The notes under the pieces were generated by a model that worked only from the letters and a program-made list of their open reading frames with translations, had not been told where the DNA came from and searched no databases. From Halovivax ruber XH-70 (GTDB lineage: Archaea > Halobacteriota > Halobacteria > Halobacteriales > Natrialbaceae), in contig NC_019964.1 in the NCBI RefSeq assembly GCF_000328525.1, forward strand, positions 2,480,001-2,544,000: DNA of 64,000 nucleotides. The letters run 5' to 3'. The position numbers and the translations under genes are program-made. Positions 34,807 to 44,010 of this stretch are shown here, one piece after another. Within the stretch, counting starts at the first letter, position 1; every line of letters starts with the position of its first letter.

Positions 34807-35430
34807 CTACGTATTCTCTTCGATGAAGTCGACGACGTCGGTCGCGACCTTCGCCTCCTGACCAACGAAGAAGTGGTCGGCCGACCACTCGACGAGGTCG
34901 GCACCCCGTTCGGCCGCGGCGTCGCGAACGGGTTGCCAGTCAGCGGTCTCGTCACGAGTGCCGTAGACGACCTGCAGCGGGACCGCCTCGTCGAGCGATC
35001 GAACGGCGTCCGCGACGTCGAGCTCCGGGGCGATGGTCGCGGCCGGTGCCAGCGCGGAGACGCAGGCGACGGGCGTCTCGACGGACGCGCTCGCCAGGAT
35101 CGCCTGCGAGGCGCCGAAGCTGAAGCCGAAACAGGCGACCGTCTCCGCCCGGTCGCTCGCCCAGCGAAGGGCGTTTCGCACGTCCTCGCGCTCGCCGTAG
35201 CCCTCGTCCCAGTCGCCGTAATCGATGCGAAGGCAGCCGACGTCGCGGTCCGCCAGCGCGTCGGCGACGGCTCGCAGTCGCCGGTCCGTTCGGGAACCGC
35301 CGTGCTGTGGGTGTGGCGGGCAGGCGACGACGAGGACGTCCGGGGCTTCCGGGCCGTCGAGCGTCCCACGGACGTCCCGCGCGCCGGGGATCAGGACGTC
35401 CGTCTCCGCGCCGGTGTCAGTCTCGTCCAT
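34807..35430 (-). CDS. Alpha/beta hydrolase (dienelactone-hydrolase-like)
   Basis: The protein has 207 aa from ATG 35430 (MDETDTGAETDV). Nucleophile elbow GFSFGAS, early HPQHGGSRTD (the oxyanion-side HGG-like segment), an Asp in VVYGTRDETAD and the catalytic His in SADHFFVGQE make a full triad. It is similar to the small CinA/YfhR-like alpha/beta hydrolases found alone in haloarchaea. Substrate unknown. It is convergent with the DUF5787 gene. Confidence 0.82.
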   Translation of the reverse strand: MDETDTGAETDVLIPGARDVRGTLDGPEAPDVLVVACPPHPQHGGSRTDRRLRAVADALADRDVGCLRIDYGDWDEGYGEREDVRNALRWASDRAETVACFGFSFGASQAILASASVETPVACVSALAPAATIAPELDVADAVRSLDEAVPLQVVYGTRDETADWQPVRDAAAERGADLVEWSADHFFVGQEAKVATDVVDFIEENT

Positions 35431-35531
35431 ACGCGTCGGTCGTCGCCGGGTGCCCTTGAACCCGTTCGATCCTGCGCCGAAGTGGTCCGAAGTCACGCGA
35501 GACCTGCCAGCTTGCCGGGACAACGTGTGTG

Positions 35532-35543
35532 ATGTTTTTAAGT
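35532..35543 (+). promoter_or_regulatory. TATA box of the PspA gene
   Basis: GTTTTTAAGT is centred about 29 bases before the PspA ATG at 35566, which implies a leaderless or nearly leaderless transcript. Confidence 0.5.
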
Positions 35544-35565
35544 AACGGGAACAACAGATACCAGT

Positions 35566-36366
35566 ATGGGCATCCTCTCTCGGACATCCTACATCATCAA
35601 ATCGAAGGTGAACTCGATCCTCAACCGGGCCGAGGATCCGACCGACACGCTCGATTACTCCTACGAGCAGATGCGTGATCAACTCCAGCAGGTAAAGCGG
35701 GGGATCGCAGATCTGACGACGCAGAAAAAGCGCCTCGAGATGCAAAAGCGCCGGCTCGAGGAGAACGTCGACAAGCACAACCAGCAGGCGCGTACGGCGG
35801 TCGAACAGGACCGCGAGGATCTGGCACGCAAGGCCCTAGAGAAGAAGAAGGCCAAGATGAACCAGATCGAGGAGCTCGAACGCCAGATTTCGAACCTGCA
35901 GAACCAGCAGGACCAGCTCGTCGAGCAGAAGGACACCCTCCAGACGCGCATCGAAGAGTTCCGCACGAAAAAAGAGACGATGAAGGCCCGCTACTCGGCC
36001 GCCGAGGCGAGTACGACCGTCAACGAGGCGATGACGGCGACGGGCGAGGAGTTCGAGGACGTCGGTCGCGCGATCGAACGCGCCGAGGAGCAGACCCAGG
36101 ACATGGAGGCGCGCTCGGCGGCGATGGACGAACTCCGCGAGACGGGCGCGTTCGACGAGGTGCTGACGGACAAGGACCAGATCGACCGGGAACTCGACCA
36201 GCTGTCGACCGACAGCGGCGTCGAGGCCGAACTGGAGACGCTCAAGTCGGAGGTCGGCGACGAGTCGGCCGCCGACGAATCGACGTCGGAATCAGACGCC
36301 ACGACCGAGGAGGTCGACGCCGACGTGGAGGCAGAGCTGTCCGAGATTCAGGAAGAAGAGGGGTAG
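35566..36366 (+). CDS. PspA/IM30 (Vipp1) family coiled-coil protein
   Basis: The protein has 266 aa, beginning MGILSRTSYIIKSKVNSILN, the amphipathic helix that inserts into membranes. EDPTDTLDYSYEQMRDQLQQV is the family signature. Long coiled coils occupy ~30-215, followed by an acidic disordered tail of about 50 residues. It is an ESCRT-III-related membrane-repair scaffold. Monocistronic, with a strong TATA box. Confidence 0.93.
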   Translation: MGILSRTSYIIKSKVNSILNRAEDPTDTLDYSYEQMRDQLQQVKRGIADLTTQKKRLEMQKRRLEENVDKHNQQARTAVEQDREDLARKALEKKKAKMNQIEELERQISNLQNQQDQLVEQKDTLQTRIEEFRTKKETMKARYSAAEASTTVNEAMTATGEEFEDVGRAIERAEEQTQDMEARSAAMDELRETGAFDEVLTDKDQIDRELDQLSTDSGVEAELETLKSEVGDESAADESTSESDATTEEVDADVEAELSEIQEEEG

Positions 36367-36753
36367 TTCCGCTCTCGCGGGGAGTCACTGTGCGAGGAGT
36401 GAGTGGGTGTGAGAGTCCAGGAGAGAGAGAGTGGGGAGTGAGAGAAAGTACGTACGTTTCTGACGGTCGGTCACCGGCGGCACCGAGACGAACGGGTCGA
36501 AGCGTCTCTGAACGGTCGGAGCGTCTCCGAACGGGCCGAAGCGTCTTCTGACGTATCAGTGGGTGACGGGCGCCACCGCCCAACCAAGGCAAGTAACCAT
36601 CAGTAACGGAAAACGGCAGAGACAGTCTCTCTCCCACAAATCTACACGCGAGTAACCGGTAGATTTATCACTGCATTCGTGATTCTCGCGGACGACGGGA
36701 GACGGTTCGGGGGGTACCCGACGGACGCGTCTACCAGCAGGACAAACGTTAGG
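36367..36753. other. Gene-free region between pspA and a membrane protein gene
   Basis: This 387-base gap has a purine-rich stretch (GAGAGAGAGAG near 36422) just after pspA, then a three-copy direct repeat (36491-36551). An AT-rich AGATTTATCACTG at 36661-36673 could be a promoter for the gene at 36754. No coding frame is convincing. Confidence 0.5.
36491..36551. repeat. Three-copy imperfect direct repeat of about 20 bp
   Basis: Three consecutive units approximate ACGGGTCGAAGCGTCTCTGA. The units end TCTCTGA, TCTCCGA and TCTTCTGA. They lie in a gene-free gap downstream of pspA. They could be regulator-binding repeats or slippage products. Confidence 0.6.
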
Positions 36754-37338
36754 ATGCCAGCCTCGAAACCACCAACCGACGGAATGCCCACTTCGTATCG
36801 AGGACTCGGCAGGACAGCGCAAGCGTACTGGAAAGCCTACGCGACGGTCTTCGTCTCGGCAACGGTGCTCTTCGTCCTCACCGGCTCGGCGATCGCGCTC
36901 GGACTGAACTGGGTGTACCCGCAGGCCACGCCGCTGGTCGGGATCACCGTCGTGAGTTTGAGTTTCCACATGGCCGTCCTCTACGTCCGCGACGTGTGGG
37001 CGGGCGAGTACAATCCAGACCAGACACAGGTGGCCTCCTCTCGGAGCCTCTTCGCGCTGCTTTTGATCGCGGTGGCCTTCGCGGCCGTGTTCGTCGCACT
37101 CGGAACGGTGGCCGGCCTCGCCGTGGCATACGCGATCGGCGACGTTCCGTACGCGGCGGCGGTCGCGGCGACGTACTACCCGGTTTTCGACCTGGTCGGC
37201 CTGCGTCGCGGCCACTGGACGCCCGGTTCGATCGTCCTCGCCGGGGTCGTCACCGTGCTCGCGTCGGCACTAGACGTCAGGCGGACGGTGTTCGAGTCGA
37301 TGCCCGTGATCGGGAACCGACGTCGGCCACACCTCTAA
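36754..37338 (+). CDS. Membrane protein of unknown function
   Basis: The protein has 194 aa from ATG 36754; an in-frame GTG at 36679 would add 25 uncharged residues. Four or five membrane helices: ~28-50, 58-80, 100-135 and 150-172. SYRGLGRTAQAYWKAYATVFVSA opens it. Its stop overlaps the convergent stop by 4 bases. No family recognised. Confidence 0.6.
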   Translation: MPASKPPTDGMPTSYRGLGRTAQAYWKAYATVFVSATVLFVLTGSAIALGLNWVYPQATPLVGITVVSLSFHMAVLYVRDVWAGEYNPDQTQVASSRSLFALLLIAVAFAAVFVALGTVAGLAVAYAIGDVPYAAAVAATYYPVFDLVGLRRGHWTPGSIVLAGVVTVLASALDVRRTVFESMPVIGNRRRPHL

Positions 37339-37706
37339 CTGGAGTGCTCCGGTGGCTCCGATCGGTTCCCCTCGCTCATACACCAGCCGACGAACGTGAT
37401 CGAGACGGCGATGCCACAGCCCCACGAGAGGATACTCGCGTACCCGTAGCCGATGACCCCCAGCCAGCGAGCCAGGAGGCCGACGAGCACGGCCAGTCCG
37501 ACCGGGACGGATTTGACGGCGAACTCGTAGACGAACTTCGCCCAGAACCCGACCGCCTGTTCGTGAAAACGGTCGGATCGGTAGAGTTCGTTGAGCCGTC
37601 GCTGGTATCGCACCGTCCACTCTTCGTCGGCGAGCCCCGGTTCGTCAGCAGGTTCCTGCGTCGACGCTGCCTCGTCGTCGGTCGCCAACTGCTCTTCGTT
37701 CCCCAC
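37335..37706 (-). CDS. Small membrane protein of unknown function
   Basis: The protein has 123 aa from GTG 37706 (VGNEEQLATDDEAAS). A longer extension upstream runs into the HtpX promoter and lacks coding character. Residues 1-35 are acidic; WTVRYQRRLNELYRS is followed by two membrane helices (~68-92, ~94-114). It overlaps the convergent gene by 4 bases. Function unknown. Confidence 0.55.
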   Translation of the reverse strand: MGNEEQLATDDEAASTQEPADEPGLADEEWTVRYQRRLNELYRSDRFHEQAVGFWAKFVYEFAVKSVPVGLAVLVGLLARWLGVIGYGYASILSWGCGIAVSITFVGWCMSEGNRSEPPEHSS

Positions 37707-37902
37707 AGCTACATTCGGTGTCCACAACCCCACGCAAAAACCTTCTTGTACGAGCGCGTAATCAACCGACAGAACGGAGTTCGCTGATACCCATAGGACC
37801 GGATCGTCCGGGCAAACCGTCCCCGATCGCCCGCGTTTCGAGTGGGTGATCTTCACACGCAATACCGCCGAACTTATGCCTCCGGCTGACCAATCTGTCC
37901 CC

Positions 37903-38727
37903 ATGACAGACTTCGGATTGAAGGTACGGATGGTGGTCGTCGGCGCCATCCTGTTCGGGTTCTACTTAGCTTCGATGACGGTCGTCTCCGCGATGTTCGG
38001 TATCGACCTCATCTGGTTACTCCCGCTCGGACTCGTCGTCCTCCCCCCACTTCAGTACAAACTCGGCAAGTGGCGAGCGCTAAGGGGTGCCGATGATATG
38101 CCAGAAGAAGGACAGTATCTGGAAGTTCATCGAATGACGGAAGCGCTCGCTCGTGATATGGAAGTGAAGAAGCCGAAGCTCAAAGTCATGGAGATGGGGA
38201 CACCAAACGCTTTCGCCGTCGGCCGGAAGGGCGCCGGCGTCGTCTGCGTCTCGACGGAGCTCATGGCGATACTCGATCGGGATGAACTTGAGGGCGTCAT
38301 CGCTCACGAAATCGCACACATCAAAAACCGAGACGTGATCACGATGATCATCGGCCAATCTATTGGGATGATCGTCGGCTGGGTCGCCTACATCGTCTAC
38401 ATGGCCGGTGGGGATCGTAACGCTGGCAGTATCATCGTCGGTATGGTCATCGCGAACGTCGCCCAGTTACTGGTGACGGCCTTCGTTTTGGCTATCTCGC
38501 GCTACCGCGAGTACGTTGCCGACGATGACGCCCGCGAGGCGATTGGTAGTGGGGATCCACTAGCTCGCGCACTCGAAAAAATCTCACGTGGAGCCGAGGG
38601 TCGCGAATCAAAGGTAGATGATAGTATGAGTGCGCTCTGTATCTTCAATGGTGATAAGAGCCTCTTGTCTAAGGTCTTTTCCACGCATCCCCCTATGGAA
38701 AAACGGATCGCAAAGTTGCGAGGTTGA
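37903..38727 (+). CDS. htpX: HtpX-family zinc metalloprotease (M48)
   Basis: The protein has 274 aa from ATG 37903. Two N-terminal membrane helices (~10-30, 34-50), then the peptidase domain: MGTPNAFAVGRKG, the zinc site GVIAHEIAHIKNRDVI (HEIAH), two more helices, and SRYREYVADDDAREAI with the third ligand Glu. It degrades misfolded membrane proteins. The DNA is less GC-rich than its neighbours from about 38080 on, as is the following gene, so this stretch may be of different origin. Confidence 0.93.
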   Translation: MTDFGLKVRMVVVGAILFGFYLASMTVVSAMFGIDLIWLLPLGLVVLPPLQYKLGKWRALRGADDMPEEGQYLEVHRMTEALARDMEVKKPKLKVMEMGTPNAFAVGRKGAGVVCVSTELMAILDRDELEGVIAHEIAHIKNRDVITMIIGQSIGMIVGWVAYIVYMAGGDRNAGSIIVGMVIANVAQLLVTAFVLAISRYREYVADDDAREAIGSGDPLARALEKISRGAEGRESKVDDSMSALCIFNGDKSLLSKVFSTHPPMEKRIAKLRG

Positions 38728-38898
38728 CGGGAAGGAAGCGATAACAAGTCCACCAATAGAAAGGTTGGTTGTACACAATTAGGCTGACATCGGACGCAGG
38801 CAGGAACAGTGAAGTACTGGTTTTGATACTCAATTATCAGCCACCGCTAGTAGGATCAGTATCCTCACAAGTTCAATTATTAAAATGAGATGAATAAC
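38728..38898. other. AT-rich spacer before the halocin-like gene
   Basis: This stretch (for example AATTATTAAAATGAGATG near 38874-38891) is much more AT-rich than the window average. It contains no gene. It leads into the TATA box of the next gene. Confidence 0.5.
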
Positions 38899-38907
38899 TA
38901 TATATAC
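38899..38907 (+). promoter_or_regulatory. TATA box of the halocin-like gene
   Basis: CTATATATAC is centred 26 bases before ATG 38929. This fixes the start at 38929 rather than at the in-frame ATG 38890, which would precede the promoter. Confidence 0.6.
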
Positions 38908-38928
38908 CCTCATGTATTTTTACATTCG

Positions 38929-39975
38929 ATGTCGCGGAAGAATGCCGATGACAGCGGAATTAGTCGGAGAAATGTGTTGCGTGCGAGTGCCGGGACAACC
39001 AGTGCCGCCGTCGGTGTCGCCGGTCTGAGTGAGCTAGTAACAGCCCACGATACGAACGAGAATAAACTGACCGAAATTGAACGGATACCGGAGGTCCGAT
39101 CAATACTTGGTGAGCTCGGTTACGAAGAACTACCCCAGCCCGATTCCGCCGAAACGGTGGAACTGGAATACGATTCGATCGTGGCTTCGGTCACGGTCAT
39201 TGACTTCGGATATGGTGAGCTGCACGTCGGAGAAGCTGATGGGCAGGTCGTTGCAACCTTCCATTTCGACGCGAACGGATCCTCGATTACTACTGGACAG
39301 CATAAACCAATCAAAAAATATCAAAAGATTCCCGACGGGACCCAAGCGTGGCTCGAAGGATCGGTTACGGGAACTAAATTCTATCGCACAACGACGAAAG
39401 ATGAGCGTGAATACGCCCTCTCGAGACTCTCACTCGAGAACAAAGAGGATGCGTCGGTCTACGCTACCGGCAGGGCTAATAGCTTCTATATCGATGTGCC
39501 CAGATCTAGTATCGCCGGCAATCCGAGCGAGCCAATAGGAGATGTTGCCAGGGCTAATACGAACGCTCCGCAATCCGCCGATAACGGTGACATAATCCGG
39601 TATAAAGTGACCCCCACGGGAACGTCCATCGCATCGATCAGGTCAGCAGGAACCAGTCATGGAGCTAACGACGTTGGCACAATGATAATTTCAAACCCGA
39701 TTAAAAAGGCGGCAGAAAAGGTCGCCAGGAATATCATCAAAACTCTCGGATGGGAAAGTGCCGACCAAGTAGACGATTCGTGTGGTTCCAAAGTCGGTGG
39801 ATGTCTAGATGGCATCTTATCGACGCTCGATTGCTTGAAGTGCAAGCCGATCTGTCTCGGTTCACCAACCGGAATCGGTGCTGTGCTGTGCATCGCATGC
39901 GTGATGGTTTCCTGTAGTCAAGCACTCAACACGAAATCTTGTGCCTTGGCAGTCAATTGTATCGAGAATCGGTAA
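38929..39975 (+). CDS. Putative halocin C8-like bacteriocin precursor
   Basis: The protein has 348 aa. SRRNVLRASAG (residues 12-22) is a Tat signal. Residues ~45-280 are a non-catalytic-looking beta-rich region. The last 60 residues (C285 to C344) hold ten cysteines among small hydrophobics, in the order SC, GGC, LDC, LKC, PIC, VLC, IAC, SC, SC, NC. Halocin C8 is known to be made as a Tat-exported precursor whose C-terminal Cys-rich peptide (ten Cys) is the toxin and whose N-terminal part is the immunity protein; this layout matches. Base composition is lower in GC than its surroundings. Exact homology needs a profile search. Confidence 0.6.
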   Translation: MSRKNADDSGISRRNVLRASAGTTSAAVGVAGLSELVTAHDTNENKLTEIERIPEVRSILGELGYEELPQPDSAETVELEYDSIVASVTVIDFGYGELHVGEADGQVVATFHFDANGSSITTGQHKPIKKYQKIPDGTQAWLEGSVTGTKFYRTTTKDEREYALSRLSLENKEDASVYATGRANSFYIDVPRSSIAGNPSEPIGDVARANTNAPQSADNGDIIRYKVTPTGTSIASIRSAGTSHGANDVGTMIISNPIKKAAEKVARNIIKTLGWESADQVDDSCGSKVGGCLDGILSTLDCLKCKPICLGSPTGIGAVLCIACVMVSCSQALNTKSCALAVNCIENR

Positions 39976-40091
39976 GCACTGACAGAGCAGTTTCCTAAAT
40001 ACAATACGAAAATCCAACCACCTGGCCAAATTTTGACCAACAGATCAATCATAGCGGAAATCCTTTGACCCAGTGGCGATTTGAAGCACTC

Positions 40092-40589
40092 ATGACTGAC
40101 GTTCACCCCGGCCAACGGGTGGCGGTACTCGTCGACGCACAGAACCTCTATCACTCCGCACAGAGTCTCCACAGCCGCAACATCGACTACGGCGAACTGC
40201 TGGACGCTGCGGTGAACGATCGCCAACTCACCCGGGCGATCTCCTACGTCATCCGCGCCGACGCCCCCGACGAAGAGAGCTTCTTCGAGGCACTCGAGGA
40301 CATCGGCTTCGAAACCAAGATCAAGGACATCAAACGGTTTCCCGACGGATCGAAAAAGGCCGACTGGGACGTCGGGATGAGCCTCGACGCCGTCACGCTG
40401 GCCAATCACGTGGACACCATCGTCCTCTGTACCGGCGACGGTGACTTTTCACGACTGTGTTCGCACCTCAGACACGAGGGCGTCCGCCCGGAGGTGATGG
40501 CGTTCGAGTCCTCGACCGCCGAAGAATTGATCGAAGAGACCGACTCGTTCGTCGACCTGGACGGCGACACCGACCGATTTCTCCTCTGA
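40092..40589 (+). CDS. NYN-domain (LabA/DUF88, PIN-like) protein
   Basis: The protein has 165 aa from ATG 40092 (MTDVHPGQRVAVLVDAQNLY). NYN motifs: LVDAQNLYHS, KKADWDVGMSLDAVTL and LCTGDGDFSRLCSHL. They supply the acidic residues of a PIN-like RNase. The last ~15 residues are acidic. It follows the halocin-like gene by 116 bases but is GC-rich and probably resident. RNase activity is inferred from the family. Confidence 0.88.
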   Translation: MTDVHPGQRVAVLVDAQNLYHSAQSLHSRNIDYGELLDAAVNDRQLTRAISYVIRADAPDEESFFEALEDIGFETKIKDIKRFPDGSKKADWDVGMSLDAVTLANHVDTIVLCTGDGDFSRLCSHLRHEGVRPEVMAFESSTAEELIEETDSFVDLDGDTDRFLL

Positions 40590-40723
40590 TCGGCGTGCAA
40601 CTTCGTCGGCTGCGGACAGCAGAGAAAACCGCAGAATCGACGCGGCTCAGACCGAACGCGACTACCGGTTCCGAATCGCCCACACACGGTTCGCTTCGCT
40701 CACCGGTCGTCGTTCCGAGATTC

Positions 40724-40900
40724 TCACTCCCGTTGCTCGTTCCGAATCTCGCCGACGATCCCCGCAGCAAGGGTCAGACAGACGCCGAGGAGGGCGATCG
40801 CGTGGAGTGCCGGCGTCGAACCGGCGACCGATTGTCCGACGGTGATGAGCCCGGCGGCGACGAGGAGAATCGTGCCGAGCGCGACCTGCGTGACGTCCAT
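40724..40900 (-). CDS. Small two-helix membrane protein
   Basis: The protein has 58 aa from ATG 40900 (MDVTQVALGTILLVAAG). Two hydrophobic helices (~5-22, ~30-48) are joined by GQSVAGSTPALHA, and EIRNEQRE ends it. Homology unknown. A short intergenic gap separates it from the divergent PUA gene. Confidence 0.5.
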   Translation of the reverse strand: MDVTQVALGTILLVAAGLITVGQSVAGSTPALHAIALLGVCLTLAAGIVGEIRNEQRE

Positions 40901-41072
40901 TCGTGCCTGCACTTGTTCATACCCTGGTAAAAACACTACTGATTTTGAATAGATAAATAATTCCTGCCTGTTGTTCCAAGATTCGAAGATGGGCCGACCA
41001 TCGATGACGGTGGAACCCGTTTCGGTGTGGCGTGTCGATACGTTTTCGACGCTTCGTCGAGAACGGTCACCG

Positions 41073-41546
41073 ATGACTGACACGGTCGATCGGGCGACGC
41101 TACGACAGATCGCCGCGTACCAGTTCGGCGCGGGTGCTGGCGAGGCACTGTTCCCCGCCGGCGAATCGCGGACGATCACGCGGACGAGCGGCGGCCGTCC
41201 CCAGCAGATTCACGTCGACGACGAGCGACTGGTCTCGTTCGGCACCGACGGCCGCTACACGCTGGGTATCGAAGGTGGCCGACGGCTCGCCGAGGCGTTC
41301 GATCCGCCAGCCGGACGGATCGTCGTCGACGACGAGAGCGAACCGTTCGTCAGGGACGGCAAGAACGTCTTCGCGAAGTTCGTCTGCGACGTCGGGAGTG
41401 CGGTTCGCCCCGGAGACGAGGTGCTCGTCTCCCACGAACGCGGCGACCTCCTAGCCGTCGGCCGCGCGGAACTGTCGGCCGAAGGAATCCGTGACTTCGA
41501 GACGGGGATGGCCGTGAAGGTTCGGGAGAGTGTCGAGAGACGGTAA
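41073..41546 (+). CDS. PUA-domain RNA-binding protein
   Basis: The protein has 157 aa from ATG 41073 (MTDTVDRATLRQIAAYQFG). The N-terminal helix plus small domain (1-75) is followed by a PUA domain (~80-157): RIVVDDESEPFVRDGKNVFAKFV, then IRPGDEVLV-like VRPGDEVLVSHERGDLLAVGRAELS. Such stand-alone proteins resemble the C-terminal part of archaeosine tRNA-guanine transglycosylase; a tRNA or rRNA modification partner is likely. Confidence 0.85.
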   Translation: MTDTVDRATLRQIAAYQFGAGAGEALFPAGESRTITRTSGGRPQQIHVDDERLVSFGTDGRYTLGIEGGRRLAEAFDPPAGRIVVDDESEPFVRDGKNVFAKFVCDVGSAVRPGDEVLVSHERGDLLAVGRAELSAEGIRDFETGMAVKVRESVERR

Positions 41547-41600
41547 AACGCCCATTTCAGCTAGGGGAGAGACTTTCGTACTGGTATCCGATTATCGAGT

Positions 41601-42440
41601 ATGAACCGACGAACAGTGCTGGCAGCGCTCGCTTCGGGGAGTGGGGCTGGCGCTGCAGGATGTCTCACCGATGGTGACGACCCCGACGATCCGGGGGAGA
41701 ACTCGACCGATGACCCGCCCACGGAGGGAGTTTCGGGTGAGACGTGCGGGCCGGCATCCGAATCCCTGGCCGACCGCCTGACCGACGAGCCGGGCGACGG
41801 CGAGTCCTGTCCGTCCGATCCGGAAGTCTCGCTGGCCGTCGAGAACGCCCGCGAAGAGAAGGCTGCGGTGGCGGTGACGGTCAACACGCCCGGCGGGGAA
41901 GACGACCCCGCATTAGACGAGCGATACGACCTCGATCCGGGCGAGCACGTCGTCGAATCCTCCGGGGTGCCGACCACCGGTGACGTGACAGTGACGGTGA
42001 GTAGTGACGACGGTACCGAAGACGAGTGGACGGCGAGCTGGGACGAGCGGTCGTGTAAGCGCCACGGAATCGTAATCGACCGCGACGGGATCGAAGTGGG
42101 CTACGTCGACCCGCTCTCGGGACCGGTGGACACCCAGCACGATTGCTACGCTGGCGACGGCGCCCCCATCAGGGTGGCGAACCGTGGACAGGCCCGGACG
42201 GTGTCGATCATCGTCGACGACCGCTGTTCAGGCGATCGGACGGAAGCGGAACTCGACATCGACGCCGACGACGTCGAGACGGTCAACGATGCACTCGTGA
42301 ACGGTGGCATCTTCGAAGTGACGGTCGACCCGGAGGACGGGACGAGTGACACCTACGACTTCGACGAGGAGTGCTGGGGCCTCTCGGTCGAGATAACCGA
42401 CGACGGGGCCGTCGAGATCCGACGCACGGAGATCGACTGA
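41601..42440 (+). CDS. Secreted lipoprotein of unknown function
   Basis: The protein has 279 aa, beginning [21 protein letters not shown], a Tat signal with a lipobox (AAGC, Cys21). An acidic disordered stalk (residues 22-70) follows. Two beta-rich repeats come next: [13 protein letters not shown] and the later [28 protein letters not shown], both with a Cys. They may be Ig-like or CARDB-like domains. Surface anchored; ligand unknown. Confidence 0.65.
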   Translation: MNRRTVLAALASGSGAGAAGCLTDGDDPDDPGENSTDDPPTEGVSGETCGPASESLADRLTDEPGDGESCPSDPEVSLAVENAREEKAAVAVTVNTPGGEDDPALDERYDLDPGEHVVESSGVPTTGDVTVTVSSDDGTEDEWTASWDERSCKRHGIVIDRDGIEVGYVDPLSGPVDTQHDCYAGDGAPIRVANRGQARTVSIIVDDRCSGDRTEAELDIDADDVETVNDALVNGGIFEVTVDPEDGTSDTYDFDEECWGLSVEITDDGAVEIRRTEID

Positions 42441-42601
42441 GGGCCCGACGGAATCGGGAGACCTCACAGTGGCCACGCCGTACTGGCCGGCCTCGTCACG
42501 GTACTCGTTCGAGACCCGACGACCGGGTCGCCGATCGCCTGGGCGAAACCGTGTCGGGTTCCTTCGGTAGTCTTTTTGCCGCGCGTGGCAAGGAACCCAG
42601 T

Positions 42602-42973
42602 ATGTTCGGGGGAGGCGGCGGACTCGACCCGCGGAAGATGGAACAGATGATGAACCAGATGGGCATCGACATGGACGAGCTCGATGCCGAGGAAGTGATC
42701 ATCCGGACGGACGAGCACGAACTCGTCTTCGAATCGCCGGACGTCACGAAGATGGACGCCCAGGGCCAGGAGACCTACCAGATCATCGGGACGCCGGACG
42801 AGCGAGCACGCGGCGCCACCGACGAGGCCACGTCGGACGCGACCGGTGGGTCGGTCGATCAGGGTGACGTCGAACTCGTCGCCAGTCGGACGGGCGCCAG
42901 TGAGGAGGCGGCTCGCGACGCCCTCGAAGCGAACGACGGCGACCTGGCGGCGGCCGTCGCCCAGCTGGAGTGA
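42602..42973 (+). CDS. nac: Nascent polypeptide-associated complex protein (archaeal NAC)
   Basis: The protein has 123 aa from ATG 42602 ([21 protein letters not shown]). The NAC domain continues as [36 protein letters not shown] (given by its ends). After a short acidic linker a UBA domain ([30 protein letters not shown]) ends the protein. As an archaeal homodimer it shields nascent chains at the ribosome exit. The trmI start lies 8 bases after its stop, so they form an operon. Confidence 0.95.
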   Translation: MFGGGGGLDPRKMEQMMNQMGIDMDELDAEEVIIRTDEHELVFESPDVTKMDAQGQETYQIIGTPDERARGATDEATSDATGGSVDQGDVELVASRTGASEEAARDALEANDGDLAAAVAQLE

Positions 42974-42980
42974 ACCTCGC

Positions 42981-43727
42981 GTGACGGTCCTCGTCGTCTA
43001 CGAGGACCGCGAGTACCTCGTCGAGCCAGGCGAGGAGTTCGGGACGGACCTCGGCGTGCTCGAGATCCCGACCGACGTCGAACCGGGACAGACGATCGAG
43101 ACGCATCTCGGCACCGAGTTTCGCGTCCGCCGACTGCGCGGCCCAGACCTCTTTCATCACCTAGAACGGACGGGTGCACCCATGGTGCCGCGCGATATCG
43201 GTCTGATCGTCGGGGAGACGGGCATCCAGACGGGTGACCGCGTCCTCGATGCCGGCACCGGGACGGGCGTCCTCGCCGCGCTCGTGGCCAGAGCCGGCGC
43301 ATCGGTCGTCACCTACGAACGCGACCCCGAATTCGCCGACGTCGCTCGCGAGAACATGGCACTCGCCGACGTCGCCGACGCAGTCGAGGTCAGAACGGGC
43401 GACCTGACCGACGAGATCGACAGCCTGCTGAGCGATGGGGACGAATCGATTCGTCCGTTCGACGTCCTCACACTCGATACGGGTGACGCACCAGCAGTCG
43501 TCGAACACGCACCCAACCTGCTCGTCGAAGGCGGCTTCGTGGCGGTCTACAGCCCGTTCGTCGAGGACACCCGCGAGGTCGTGATGGCCGCGACCGAGGC
43601 CGGGCTCGCCGACATTCGGACCCGAGAGACCATCCAGCGCGAGATGGACTTCGACGACCGCGGCTCGCGGCCCTCGACCGCACCCGTCGGGCACACGGGC
43701 TACCTGACCATCGCGAGAAACGAGTAA
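42981..43727 (+). CDS. trmI: tRNA (adenine-N1)-methyltransferase (TrmI family)
   Basis: The protein has 248 aa from GTG 42981, 8 bases after the NAC stop. TrmI features: N-terminal beta domain with GTEFRVRRLRGPDLFHHLERTGAPMVPRDIGLIV, then the SAM-binding DAGTGTGVLAALVARAG, the acidic YERDPEF and DVLTLDTGD. It methylates A57/A58 in the T-loop of tRNA in archaea. The pairing with NAC is a recurrent archaeal neighbourhood. Confidence 0.93.
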   Translation: MTVLVVYEDREYLVEPGEEFGTDLGVLEIPTDVEPGQTIETHLGTEFRVRRLRGPDLFHHLERTGAPMVPRDIGLIVGETGIQTGDRVLDAGTGTGVLAALVARAGASVVTYERDPEFADVARENMALADVADAVEVRTGDLTDEIDSLLSDGDESIRPFDVLTLDTGDAPAVVEHAPNLLVEGGFVAVYSPFVEDTREVVMAATEAGLADIRTRETIQREMDFDDRGSRPSTAPVGHTGYLTIARNE

Positions 43728-43779
43728 CGGTACCGCGAACTCGAGGACGATCCGCCTCTTCGGTTCTGGAGCGCTCGCG

Positions 43780-44010
43780 TCACCGACCGCGGTAGGTATC
43801 GATGCCGAGCAGACGGTTCACCACGCACAGTTGCGTGACACCAGTGAACAGCAGTACCAACCCAGCGAGCACTGCGAGTACGCCGAGGGCCGTTCCGAGC
43901 GTGCCGCCGACGCCCAACCAGCCAGCGAGGATGGCGACGCCGATGAGCGCCAGGATCGGCCCAACGACGAGTCGCATCGTTCGATCAGTACCGCCCACGT
44001 TCTTTTCCAT
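43780..44010 (-). CDS. DUF2892/YgaP-type small membrane protein
   Basis: The protein has 76 aa from ATG 44010 (MEKNVGGTDRTMRLVVGPIL). Two membrane helices (~12-32, ~38-60) frame a Gly-rich loop, followed by TQLCVVNRLLGIDT, a typical DUF2892 ending. Function unknown. Confidence 0.85.
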   Translation of the reverse strand: MEKNVGGTDRTMRLVVGPILALIGVAILAGWLGVGGTLGTALGVLAVLAGLVLLFTGVTQLCVVNRLLGIDTYRGR

